NCBI GenBank assembly: GCA_037176905.1
Contig: JBBBWG010015557.1
Span: 13,242-77,241 of the forward strand
Reading direction: 5' to 3'
From: Azolla pinnata
Taxonomy: Eukaryota > Streptophyta > Polypodiopsida > Salviniales > Salviniaceae
Length of the DNA stretch: 64,000 nt
Of this stretch, positions 33,344 through 45,700 are shown one piece after another. The translations under genes were made by a program, and so were the position numbers. How positions within the stretch are numbered: position 1 is the first letter of the stretch; every line of letters starts with the position of its first letter. The notes under the pieces are model-generated. The model had not been told where the DNA came from, searched no databases, and saw only the letters and a list, made by a program, of their open reading frames with translations.

Positions 33344-34818
33344 AATGCTGATGATGATGATGATGGTGGTGGTGGTGATGGTGATGGTGATGATGGTGCA
33401 CATCCGCCGCCGCCGCCGCCCATCTGCACGTCCGACGTCGGCCCCGCCGCTTCGTCACCATGCTCCTGCTGCTGCTGATGATGATGATGATGATGATTGC
33501 GAATTATATCATCATCTTCGTCCATATAGTATTGCCGGTCCACACCTGCTGCATCATCAAAACAATTAATATCGTTACTCTCCATGCGTCACTTAATGCC
33601 GTCTGGCGCTGGTATGGCTCGGGACGGATCCCATGCGCGTAGCTAGCTCATCGATCGATTAATAGATATGTATATCTTGTATAATTTGGTCCCATCGGCG
33701 GCGTCGATCCATGGACACGAATCAGATCATAGAATTTCATCGCCTTAATCTACTACAGCTCATGCTATATATATTCCTCCCCCCGCAGCAGCAGCGGCCT
33801 CCTAATATTTCTTATCCCTGCAGCCCCCGGCCTTTCTGTATGTCAAGCTTGCAGCAGCGGGATCAGAGGAAGATCGGTGGATGATGATAGCTGCCCCAGC
33901 ACCTCCGAGGAGTATATCATGAGCGATCATGTCGAAAGCCCCTGAGATGCTGATGGTGATCACATGTTCCGAACTGCCTGATCACTGCGCGGCCAGCTAT
34001 AACAGCCTGCAAGAATTAGCTCGTCGTGACTAATTCAATGTTAATTCATCCGTGAGCCCTGGGATGTTCTCAACAATACTTCATCGGGCCGGTGAATGCG
34101 TGGATTGGCCACTAGTGAGTGATGATGATCCATTCATCTTCAGCAGGTTCTGAACCCTAAACCCTTATAATTAGCTCTGAACCCTACCTAGCCAGTTCAG
34201 CAGCTAGTGAGCACGCAACATGAATTAAGTAGGCGTAGATCTGCAGACATCTACGACGAGATTGATCTCTGCACTTGTCATCATCAGATGCTGCCCACAA
34301 TTATACGATCCTAGTCATAATCGATCTGCATCTGGGTGTTCAATCATCAATTACGGCGGCTATATACCCCTCCCGATAAATATTCCGGATTAATCCGGTG
34401 AGAGCATTCATGATAGCTGGTCAAGAAGGATGATTCAATCTAATTGCAGACAGGAAGGGAACCCAAGGTGCCGTCGTACTCGGGACTTACTCGACCGGCC
34501 TGATCCATCATTAGCGGACTGCAGTGGCGGCGGCGGCCCATATTGATCAGCAGCAGCGCCTGCTGCAGGAGGGCGGATCACGTCGACTGCTGCATAATTA
34601 TTGATCATCGTGGAAGTATCGGTCGGCACCAGCTCGTGCAGCTGCAGGTTTAGGCTCGCACTTGAATCAAGATTGCCGGCCATGAATTGTCGGAGCAAGC
34701 TGCTGCTGGCGCCGCCGCCTCCGCCGCCGCCATTAAAGCAGGCCCGAGCGCTGCTGCTGCTTCTGCTGGGCGGTGGAAAATTCTGCAGGAGCTGGACCCA
34801 GTCAGAGTTGGAGGACAT
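30581..34818 (-). CDS. WUSCHEL-related homeobox protein, intermediate (WOX8/9/11/12) clade
   Basis: Three exons on the minus strand are proposed: 34818..34491, 33548..31059 and 30735..30581, with donors GTAAGT and GTACGT, phases 1 and 1, and 990 residues. Exon 2 alone could begin at an ATG at 33585. The homeodomain (about residues 247 to 309) reads RWCPTAEQIAVLEALFNAGM through NVFYWFQNRKARAKRKLRN. It carries the WOX NVFYWFQN core and the extra residues of the WOX9-like group. WOX proteins are nuclear transcription factors controlling stem cells and embryo or organ initiation. Exon 1 begins MSSNSDW, resembling the MASSNRHW start of WOX9 proteins, and carries LNLQL, an EAR-like LxLxL motif. The rest is extremely rich in His, Ser, Asn and Gln runs encoded by triplet repeats, making it far longer than usual WOX proteins. 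Exon 3 encodes 51 residues ending KSDNSYI. Homeodomain certain; outer exons inferred. Confidence 0.85.
30821..31055. repeat. ~115-bp tandem duplication in WOX intron 2
   Basis: Two imperfect copies (about 30821..30930 and 30936..31052) share TATAGCAATGGAT, CAGCTGCCATATTGTGGGCG, TGAGTT, AATAATTAA, CCAATATAATT or CGATATAATT, and TTTTTCACCGGG. The copies fill most of the 323-bp intron; the second ends within a few bases of the exon 2 donor. Confidence 0.88.
32095..32176 (-). repeat. Coding triplet repeat (poly-Ser) in WOX exon 2
   Basis: GAGGAG and GAAGAA triplets on the plus strand encode long serine runs in the WOX protein. Similar coding triplet runs occur at 32552..32580 (Ser), 32683..32710 (Ala), 33240..33300 (Ser/Leu) and 33308..33375 (Ser), and a GATGCC hexamer at 33170..33195 encodes Ser-Ala repeats. 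Confidence 0.85.
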
Positions 34819-35113
34819 CCTAATCGTCTGATGATGATTACGACGACGCCTTCTATTGTGCCGAGGAATTAATTAGTACTGCGTCCAAGGAGGAATGGCG
34901 GCTCGTCAGAAAACCGGGCCCATCATCATCATCATCATCATCCAATCTATGAGATGCACTAGAGGCTGATTATGTGTCGAGGATAATGATCGATGGATGG
35001 ATGGATGGATAGATCGACCGAGCCGCTGTTTCATGCGGGGGATTATATTAAGGCATGTGATCGACGGCTAGGTTAGGAATGTAATTATATCATAGTACTG
35101 ATCTATAGCTAAT

Positions 35114-35116
<3 letters not shown>

Positions 35117-35148
<32 letters not shown>
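35117..35148 (-). promoter_or_regulatory. GAGA-type run upstream of WOX gene
   Basis: A pure (CT)n run on the plus strand, (GA)n on the sense strand of the WOX gene, about 300 bp upstream of its start codon. GA runs are bound by plant BPC proteins, which regulate several homeobox genes; function here is inferred only from position. Confidence 0.4.
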
Positions 35149-35151
<3 letters not shown>

Positions 35152-38100
35152 ATTGATACCCAAGGAGTGCGTGGGATCGGATTATGTCGGGATTATGAAT
35201 TAGCTTTCTCTGCAGCTGGCTGATTGATGTTAGACTATATGCAGCCGGTGCCGCCACTGCACGACGTAATTGTGGTCGCTGCTGCACGAGCTGCTCGCGG
35301 CTTTATAGATGAGCATGAGCGCAACCCTAAAAAAGTCAAATACGCACGTCTCCGAAGAAGAAGAAGAGAAGGGGAGGAAGAAGAAAGAAAGAAACCCTAA
35401 AACCCTAGGTCGCTGGCGCATGACAGCGACGTCGTTCTTATATAATTTAATTAGAAACCCATTTTTGATCGGATGGATTGAATATAGTTTGCTGGTGGAG
35501 GAAGGTCGCGCGCCTTGGATTCAATGAATCCCGGCAGCCTCTTGTACCCGCCGCGTATGCGTCGTGTACATTCTATTATAGAATTCTTAATCGATGGATG
35601 AATGTATTGGATCGATGGGAGCCGATCTGACGCCTTCTTTCTCTGGTCGGTAATTCTTTTATATTCGCTGTACATTTGATCATCCGCTTGGGAATGATCG
35701 ATCGATCGGCTGTTGTAATAATATTATATCGAAGTCCGATGGTAGCGATCGATCGGGGTGCAGCAGTTGCCCCGATTACCAATGGCCGGAATTAGCTCTC
35801 CGCGCCCTCCACGGAATCTACTTAATTAGATCTCCCGGATCATCATCGAATCGATAGATGCATATTGTAATTGCGGCGGCCACCCCCGCGCCCCTTTTCC
35901 TTGAATTCCACTCCTTAATCCGCCCTCCCTCTGCATGCTAATTCGGTCCCTGATTGTGTTGCTCGATCGATTCCAATCAATAATATAAGTAGCAATTGCT
36001 AATTATATTCCCGCCGGGAGGACTCAGCTGCACGGATTTGCACGACGTACTCGTCGGCCGATTAATTAAGCTGTGATGATCAGCTCGCGTCGTGGGGGCC
36101 GGCAGCTCGAGCTGCAGCGCCGCCGCAGGCTGAAGATTTGATGTGCAGATTGATGTTCTGCGAAGTATCAGCGATCAGCCAGCGCCCCCCTCCGATTAAA
36201 CAAAACGTGGATCAAATATGGAAGGATCATAGATCATGGAGTAAGGCAGGAGATCGTGATCAGAGACTCGGATGTAGCTGAGCTGCCGCGTTGGTAAAGG
36301 TATATAGAATAGTAAAGTGCAGGGCGGGGATCGAACGTTAGGTACGAGATCGAATCCGGCAGCCCGTAGCGTTGACATTTTATGCTCAGCGCCTGATCAG
36401 GCGGCGGGGGCTGCTGTTGCTGCTTGCCGATTATCAACCAGCTTATATATGCCGATCGATCGGTCAACCAACCAACCGATCATCATCAATATGTCGCGGT
36501 CCCTGATCAGCGCCGTTATTAAGCCGGAAACGGAGCTAATCATGCAACACTAGGCCGCCTCGCAGCTGCAGGCTACAGCTGTTTCCCGGGCGGGGGGCCC
36601 GCAAAAAGCTTAACCTGCTGCATGCAGTTATACCGGCTCGATCGATCAGCATCAGCAGCAGCATATTATTGTAGCTGTGCTAGCTAGAATCAGAAAGCTG
36701 GGGACTGAAACTAGGGTTTAATCTCGCCAGCGGCTGCGGCTTGATCGGCAGCAGCAGCAGCAAAACCGGCAGCAGCAGCAGAAAGCCATGAATTAGGGGC
36801 GACATGACATGACAGGATTATAAAAGAGGAAGAAAAAAGGAAAGGAGTACTTTGTTGGGATTGGAATGAATGAATGAACGAATGAATGAATGGGTGAAGT
36901 AGGAAGGAATCCATGGGATCAGAGATGGCGGTGGAGATGGCGGTGGGCGCGCATTCCTATCAGATCAGCTATCAATCTAGTATCCTATCAGATCAGCTAT
37001 CAATCTATTCCGATCGATCGATCGATCGATCGATCGGATCTTAGCTGGCTATAGCTACAGCTAGCTAGCGTTTGTTGGATGGAGGGGACAAGGCGAGGGA
37101 AACATGGGAAGCTGCTACTGCTGCCGCGGCCAGCTTAATCCTGCAGTAGTAGTAGTACTACTACTAGATACATTATATATATATGTGTGTATAACTCGGT
37201 TGCAAGCTGGCGAGTGCAGTAAATTGCAAGGCAATTCCATCCATCGATTCATGCAATATACGGAGTGTAATGTATGGGCCGGGTCTGATGATGATCCCGT
37301 CGATCCCCGCGATCTGCTGGATAAAGACGCTGCTGCTGCTGCGCCTGATTATCCATCGGATCGATGAGAAAAGCATGGCGGTTATTCGATTCCTGGCAAC
37401 GAGTTCGGATGATGATCCATATGATTCCCTGTATGTAGGTAGTACGCCCCCCAACAACAACAATCCGATCAACGCATCCAAGCTGCCGATCAATTCCGCT
37501 GATGATGATGATTGCTGATTGCTGATCATGATGGTGCTGATGCTGATGATGATCTTGGTGCCATACCGTGTCATGCATCATCACATTGGGGGGATTACTG
37601 CTACCGATCAATCAATCGGATTGCGATTAATGCTGCTCGTCGATCCACTGACTACAGAGGCGCGCTCGCGTCAGATCGAACTGCCCCACTTGCTGCGTGC
37701 ATGCTAGATCCGATCGATCCGACCCTAAGAGGAAACTGAAGAAAAGAAAAGAAAAGAAATGCCCGCGGATTAAACTTTGCCATGATCATCGGAATCAGGG
37801 ATCAGATCGTGATGAATGGACTGATCGCGGGCCGCAAGAGGAATTTTAATTAATGCGGTGGATGATCAGTAGATTAACGCCGCTTAACTAATTACGTCCG
37901 CCGACGCCCGATTGAGCTTGCAGAAGCTTCCAATTCCGGTGAGGATTATGTAGTTTGATCAGTAGCTGATCATCAGAACTCATCATTAAGGCCCAATATC
38001 GTTTGCGCTTCCCGGATTAGGTCAATGTGAACGATTGGTTTAGGGTTCAGCAGATTGTCATCATCATCATCATCATCATCATCATTATCATCATCATCGG

Positions 38101-41100
38101 CCATCAGACTCACGGGAGCTGTGTTATGTATATAATCGAGCCCTCGCGGATTTGATTCAACCGCCCCAAGCCAGCGAGTATCGCATCGTAACAATGACAA
38201 GATTACAAGAAACGCCATGAAAGCTGCAGGCGAACACAATCACATAGCTCCCGATCAACGTCTTCGCAGCAGCAGCAGCATCGATCTAACTGCTGCATCC
38301 CCGTCTGCTTCATATGCATGCATGATGATGATGAGCTTGCAGCTCAGAGCCGAATGGTGGCGTGCCCGTACGGTTTCGTACGGTTTCGTACGGTCCGTAC
38401 GGTCGTGTAGCCCTAAATGGAAGGCACACGAGGGAGCGCGGTCGGCGTAGGAGGAACAGCACCGCCGCGAATTCAGATCCTGTTGATTTTGGTGGCTATG
38501 GCGGACCGAGCTCTGTTGCAGCGTACGCCATGTCGGCTGCGCCATGGCAGAGATCACGTCGACGTGATGATCTTCCGACTGCAGCAGCCGCAAGGATCAT
38601 CATCCCCCCGTCTGATCATCTGCATCTTCATCATCCAAGTAATTAGTGCGCGCGGGCGCGCACACGCACACGCACGCAGATTGCATAGATATATAATATG
38701 CCTTCTACTATTCTATATCGTATATTTCATGCGTCAAATCCGATGATCAGCTGCTGCTGCTGCTGCTGCTGCTCCACGATCCGCCCTAAACCCTAAACCC
38801 TAATAATTCCCTGCTAGCTGATCATAGATAGATAGATAGATTAGATCTGTGCAGCTGCATACAAGAATCGATCATGATAATCAGACGACGATCGATCCTT
38901 AGCTGATGACCGATGCTGATCTGTGTGCAGCGAGTGCATGCAATATATTGATCAGGCTGCATCCCCAATTTAGCGCCCATTACTACTAATTCTAGTACTA
39001 GATCTGTTGCCGGAATATATGGATCGAATTCGTCGACGACGCCCGCCCACAATTATACAGAATCGATCCCAATATTGCACTGTAATTGCTGACCATCTTC
39101 TACTGATCGAATTATCGAGCATCGCGGGCCGTGAGGAGGATCGGATGGGAATATGATTGTCGGCATTGACCGTATCGTGACAATTACAGCGTTGAAAATT
39201 CGAATGCAGTTTGATTGCAGGACGTACTCCAGCTGGTCTTTGATGTTACGTTTGCAACAGCGACCCGCGCCGGCCCAAGAAAGGCGTGTAAAATTCGGAT
39301 TCAATGTATAGGTATGGAACATTATGATGAACGTGGACGTCAATATGAGGAGTATAGCCGATTCGTGATGATCTCCTGATGAAACGGCTTTTGCAAAGAA
39401 CGAAAAAAGGCACCGATGAGCTAAACAATAGTATTGATCGACGAATTAGATGAACAGTTAATGTTGCGCTCGTTAATTCAGAAGCAGCAGCAGCAGCATG
39501 AATTGTTCATATATATTCCGATGGATGTAGATGATCCTCGCCCTGCAGCTTATATAGCTGCTGTTAACACGTCCTGCAATTAACGTATCCCCAATTCTAT
39601 AATTAAGCTGCTGCTAATTACCCCTCTGTCGTTTGTGCTAATTAGCGCCGTTAAGTACAGCAATCGATCTCGAGATTCACTGTGGGAATTTGAGCTGGTG
39701 CTGCACACTTCAGATTAAGGAAATCAGGTGTCAGTGTACTACTTACTGATCGTGGTGACCGATCGTAGCATTGATCATCAGTCATCTATTATCTGCACGT
39801 TGCATATTGTCAGGTCTGGATTGATCCTTGTTGATTTACGTATAAATCTGATTTATACGCCCTTTGATGAATGATCACTAGCTATTTGGGCGTGATATTG
39901 ATCAATGCAGTCGATTAAACGCTGCAGCCATGATCACCTAGTTGCTAATCACGATACTAATCGCAATATCGATCAGACGCTAGTTTCTAGTAAAGCTTGC
40001 GACTTGATATCGATCGATGCACACAACCGTTGCAGCTATATAATGAGTTGACTACGGTTAATCGCTAGTTTCTAGCAAATATGGACGTGATTTGATATCC
40101 AATGGCGCAGGTTATAGCCAGCGCCGCTGCATTAGCTATAATCAGTTTAATACTGCTAATCGCAATACTAATCGGCAGCAGTCGATTCGAATAGTTGCGA
40201 TTAATCAATATTCGTCGACATGCAGGAGCACGACGACAACTTGGTGATCAGCATAATCAAATTAATGTGAATGTATTCAGCACAAAATAGGATGGCGGCA
40301 CTGATTACGAGTTAGTGACAGTAGCAATGAAGATTAACTTGTAATTTATATAATAGGCAGCTACTTCATGAACTGCAGGATGTTGCAGGTTACAAATTAA
40401 ACGGGGCAACAATAATAATTCGGGTATGTCGTATAATTATATAACATGTCATTAACATTTACCAGACGGTTGCCTAGCATGGGTGCAACATCAACAAGTA
40501 CTTGGAATGGTTTTTAATCGCTTCTTCCCGCATTTGACGTGCCAAACCCTAAACCCACTCTGCACGTAGTATATTGTGAACCGATCAAATAACGATTCAG
40601 TATTGAAGATTATCTGTTAACATTGACATCCTCCGATCAACTAGATAGCCAACGCGGCCCATGAGACCAATCAGGCCAACATTGACTCGACAAAATGGGT
40701 GTCAATGCGAACAACCAGAGCAAGAGAAAATCATGACATGAGATATAGAAAATTAAGCGACAAGAATGTACCGAGAGCCGGAGAGTGTCGAAGCGGGAGA
40801 TAATAGAAACAAATACTTGTGTAGTACTTAGACATGTATTTGGGCTAGAGCTTCTAAAAAAGTTTTGGAGCTTCTGAAAGTTTCTACAATCGTACAATAC
40901 ATGTGTTAATTAGTGACTATATATAGCAAGGTTCTTCATTTACTATATTGGTTGGTTAGACGATTTGATTGTAACATAAATCTCCTAATAACTTACATTC
41001 GAGAATTATTAGGGTAGAGTCTAGATAGGATACCAAGAGAAGTGGGAGGAGGTAGCAAAAGCTGAACTAGGTATGAACCCCAGTGTTCGACAACATCATG

Positions 41101-41439
41101 TAATTTTAGAATTTCATGCGGGTTCTAGAGCTTCCAGAGCTGCTTTCTGATAGACTAAATATTGCATGTACGATAAAATTAGATGGCAAGCACCGATTCC
41201 CTTTCAGAAGAAAACCCGAGAAAAAACAATAAGCAAAAAGCATTTCTTTTCATAATGTATGTTTGTATTAAAATAACATGATAATACAAAAAAAACCTTT
41301 TCTTATGAAAATTACTTGAAAAGTATAAGGTGATGTTTTGGGGACAAAGTTCCTGTACAACATGATTAAAAACCAAGCAAATTAATTTCTCTTTTGTCAT
41401 ACTTATTTATTGATTTCTGAGATATTTCACAATAACTCA

Positions 41440-42385
41440 TTGCATAATGCATAATTTCTCAAGCTCAAACTGTACCACAAACCCAAATACCTAAGATAAT
41501 AATTAAATATAAATTTATACAATCTTATACGATGAGGTTGGTAAAGCTCCATCACCTTCTAAATCAACAAAACCCATTAAAAAGGTGATATTTCACAAGA
41601 AATTATTAACATAATACACAATTTCTCAACCTCAAACTATATCACAGACCCAAATACCTAAGACAATCTTATACGATCTTATAATATAAGGTTAGAAAGC
41701 TCCATCACCTTCAACAAAAACCCATTAAAAATGTGATACTTCACAAGAACTTATTATATAATATACAATTTCTCAAGCTCAAATTAAACCACATACCCAA
41801 ATACCTGAGATAATCAAACACAATCGTATACAATCTTATATGATAAGGTTGGTAAAGCTCCATCACCTTCAACAAAAACCCATTAAAAAGGTGATACTTC
41901 ACAAGAACTTATTACACAATGCACAATTTCTCAAGCTATAACTATATCACAGACCCAAATACCTAAGACAATCAAATATAATCTTATATGATGAGGTTGG
42001 TAAAGTTCTATCACCTTCAACAAAAACCCATTAAGAAGGTGATACTTCGCAAGAACTTATTACATAATGCAAAATTTCTCAAGCTGAAACTATACCACAA
42101 ACCCAAATACCTACGATCATCAAACACAATCTTATACAATCTTGTATGATGAGGTTGGGAAANNNNNNNNNNNNNNNNNNNNNNNNNNNNNNNNNNNNNN
42201 NNNNNNNNNNNNNNNNNNNNNNNNNNNNNNNNNNNNNNNNNNNNNNNNNNNNNNNNNNNNNNGAAACTATACCACAAACCCAAATACCTACGATCATCAA
42301 ACACAATCTTATACAATCTTGTATGATGAGGTTGGGAAACGCTCCATTACCTTCAACAAAAACCCATTAAAAAGGTGACACTGTT
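41440..42385. repeat. ~153-bp satellite array interrupted by an assembly gap
   Basis: About six copies of a 150 to 157-bp AT-rich unit. Anchor words recur in order: CAATTTCTCAAGCTCAAACT, ACCACAAACCCAAATACCTA, ATACAATCTTATATGATGAG, GTTGGTAAAGCTCCATCACC, AACAAAAACCCATTAAAAAG and GTGATACTTCACAAGAACTT. Copies differ by point changes and small indels. Confidence 0.93.
42163..42262. other. Assembly gap of exactly 100 Ns
   Basis: One hundred undetermined bases, the usual placeholder for a gap of unknown size. The 77 bases on its left (42086..42162) are identical to the 77 bases on its right (42263..42339). Confidence 0.98.
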
Positions 42386-42726
42386 ATCGAAAGAAAATAG
42401 AAACTTCATGTATGTCTAACTCTTGATTCAGAGCCAATCAACATTATGCAAATAGAACGTAGATGCATCCCATCGTCTATATCTACCCATACATATAGTG
42501 GGATTAATTGTTGTATTTGGATATGATTTTGGATCCATTCTGGAATCTACATCTAGAGAGAGTGGGATTAATTGTTGAATCTGGTTATGATTTTGGATCC
42601 ATTCTGGAATCTTTCGTTTCATTTCATTTCTTTCTTTCTTGGTCCATTCACACACCATCCATTTCATTCCTTGCCAAGTGCAGCATCTCAAGCATCTCAG
42701 CAGCGGAAGCTGAGACAGGAGCAGCT

Positions 42727-45700
42727 ATGGCGACGAGCAAGCTCCTCCCCTTCGCGCCTCTGCCTCCCATCCTCTGCCAGCTCCATCCCAGCTCCCCCCT
42801 TCTTCTCCGCTTCCATCCCGGGCTCTTCCCTGTCCGGAAGCCGCCATGCGTGGTTGCTCGCCCTCCGAGGCTCGCCGACGGCCTTTCTCCACATACATCT
42901 CGTTTGCTAGCCCTGGAGAATCTCCGGGCTGATCCCTCCGATCGGACCCTTGATGGTGGCGATGGTGACGGTGATCGAGCTCCTTTCAATGTCAACCTGG
43001 CTGTGGTTCTTGCTGGTTTTGCCTTCGAGGCATACAACACTCCTTCTGTAAGTCGTACCCCTTGCCCCCGGATTCTTCTTTCTCCTTCCGTCTCCCCTTC
43101 GGCGTGATTTATCTGTTGCTCTCATTGTCCATTCTCCGATGCCTGACTTTCTTTGTTGATTTATATGTTGTTCTTCGTTTCGCTCCCGAAGAAACATCGA
43201 CTTGTTTGTACGTGTAATCGAAGATTTTCACCAGGACATTCTTGAATGTGGCTTGTTTATGCACATAAAATTTCATCGAATCTAGTCCTTTTCTTTTCTT
43301 CCAGAGAAAATTGAGAAGAGAAATTTTGTTGTTTGCTAGCCCTTGTGAGATGAATTCGCCTTTGTTGATTGGGATCTCCAAAGCTGTATCTGAAACGAAG
43401 CAAGAAATTTCATATTTATTAGGATCCAGCCCAAAAGGTTCAGAAGTCCAGTACCGAAATGTCCCATCCATGGGGGGAATCGAACCCTACTTACGGATAT
43501 TGGTTCTTAGGAGACTCGAGGATGAGTTCGTTGCATCGTTGGAACTATTTTCAACTTTATCGATACGAGGTAGTCAATGCCATAATAGATAGAAAGATTA
43601 TCACTACCATGGATCGAATTATCATCCCTTGGGCTGGTTTGATGGTGGCTTGTCAGAAGGATTATCATGATTATGGGCCCAATTATTATACCTTTGGGCT
43701 CACTCATTGGTGACTTCTACGTTCTCTTTATCACTAGTTGTTTCAGGAGAACAGCCAGGTTGTCTTTACATTCAGCAGTGTGCTGGTTTTATGCAATGCA
43801 GCCTAGTTGTCTTTAGTAGTTGTCTGTCAAGGATTAATGTTGTATGTATGGGACCTGGGTTGACATTGGATATGTCGTTTTCTTGTCTTTGTGAATAGGT
43901 GGGGCTTTGTATGAACTTTGCCAGACATATAAGCACGGAACCTTCTATAGTATTCTAATATTCTCCAGCCTCAAATAAATTTAATTTCTGTACTGTGCCT
44001 ACTACTGCTTAAATAGTTTTGTAAGATTGGTTGATGACAATTCTTTCGTAAATGACAGGATATTTCTAGAGTACTCGAAACGGATCCATACGATTGCAAG
44101 ACCATATTTCTTTCAGAGTAATTATGCCTTCTTGTTCTGTTATAAAGATAAGTTATCAAATAAGTCTCTGTATTCAATGGATAAATAAAACTTCAACTGG
44201 TTTTCACTACATGGAAGTTGAAAATGCTGCTACATAATGCTCAGGGAAGTTCATATTGGGGTTGATGCAAAATATAATGGCTCAAGAAGAGCAAACTGTG
44301 ACCAATGCTGAGAGAATACGGGATGGCCTGTCTTCCTATTCCAGTAATTTAAGGGATCTTGCTTGTTCATGGGTACAACAGACTGCTGTTAATGCTGATG
44401 ATCAAACGAAACATTGACACATGGTGCAAGAGACCATACATTCTGAGGTCTATGATGGCTATCTAGTTTCTCAAACCATTCATCAGTTACCTATCTGCTA
44501 CCTGATTAGGTCATGTGTTCCATTCACTCTGCTAATTGTCGAATATTTTTTATACAGAACTGTTGGTAACCTGTATGGAAAACTGCTTCTGTTTGTTTTT
44601 TTTTGCTGATAGGCATATTGAACTTCGTGTATGTTGACCTGTGAGTGATGATAGGAAAAGGCTTGCCTTTTAGGCGGCAGCTAGCACCAATGTTAAGTAA
44701 AACAGAAACAATACAGCTTGAACATTATGATAATGGAAATCAAGACCAAAGAAAATATAGCTCAAGATTCGAAACAAAGGTCAACATCAAAAGCTGGGAT
44801 TACAGCCTGCATTTAGTTCCACCATATCTGAAAACGAGCCCTAGAGAAAAGCATTAAAAGCTAATGGGACAGCCCAGAAATGGCTTCATAAAAAGCCAGG
44901 AATGCTGAATGGAATGCAGTCAAAGTATCCCTGTCAGTGTAAATATTATTCTTTAAAATCAGAAATTAAGAAACTAATGGATGGAAAACCTATTTGCTTT
45001 TATTCCAACAAATAGGAAAGGTGACCATTCGAGCTATATTCAATATTTTAACTCTTCGGATATCTATTTCAGGCCATTTGTTGGGGAGATCTATGAAGGG
45101 CAGTTTATAATCAAATTAAAGAGAGGCTCAAAACTCCCTGGGTTGGATCTTTGGGTAAAGTCATTTTCTTAATGTCAATAGATCTCTATATTACAATGTT
45201 TAGCTATATAACTTTAGAGTTCTAATGTTTTGTAAGTAAGAATGTCAATTGATATTTTGTAGAGCCTGTATGCTGTAAATGAAATTTGTGATTAAATTTC
45301 TTCCCCAAATCCCCAGGTTTTTAATAAAAGTATGTTATCGGCACCTGCACTATTCCACTAGTTGGTAGTATGAGGTTTATGGTTGGGTTTTTGTGTGAAA
45401 TTTAGCCAGAATCTTATGTTAACGAAATGCTTGTGAATGAGAGCTTGTCTTGCTGGGAAACTAATCTTGTGTCGTAGACTGGGTAATTATAAGAAGGTAT
45501 TGACGAGTTCAGAAGGATTTGTTGCAGTAGTAGTGCCCATGTGGTTTCCCAAAATTTTGTTTTTGTAGTTTACGTTGGGCATGAAGTCATTACTGCACTA
45601 TGAGTAACATACATTGTCATCAAATATTGAGTTAGTGATCTAGTGAAATTGCATTTGCACCATTGCATACAAATGAATCTACTTTTCAAAGAGAAGACAG

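Larger units (their letters stand above)
34819..42726. other. About 8 kb without a recognisable gene, upstream of WOX and lipase genes
   Basis: No coding frame here resembles a known family. The left 5 kb is rich in palindromic GATC, CGATCG, TAATTA and AGCT words, short CAG/CTG and GAT triplet runs, and telo-box words (35395..35408, 38783..38802). It carries a (CT)n run at 35117..35148 about 300 bp upstream of the WOX start. From 41440 to 42380 lies a satellite array with a sequencing gap. Long open frames of 60 to 130 codons are scattered on both strands and mutually overlapping; I support none. Confidence 0.6.

Noticed and set aside
42017-42378. Frames spanning the N gap
   Set aside because: They include undetermined bases and satellite DNA; not coding.
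43440-43560. Possible minus-strand tRNA (GGTTCGATTCCC box)
   Set aside because: Only three base pairs of a T stem form, and no D arm or anticodon arm can be drawn.
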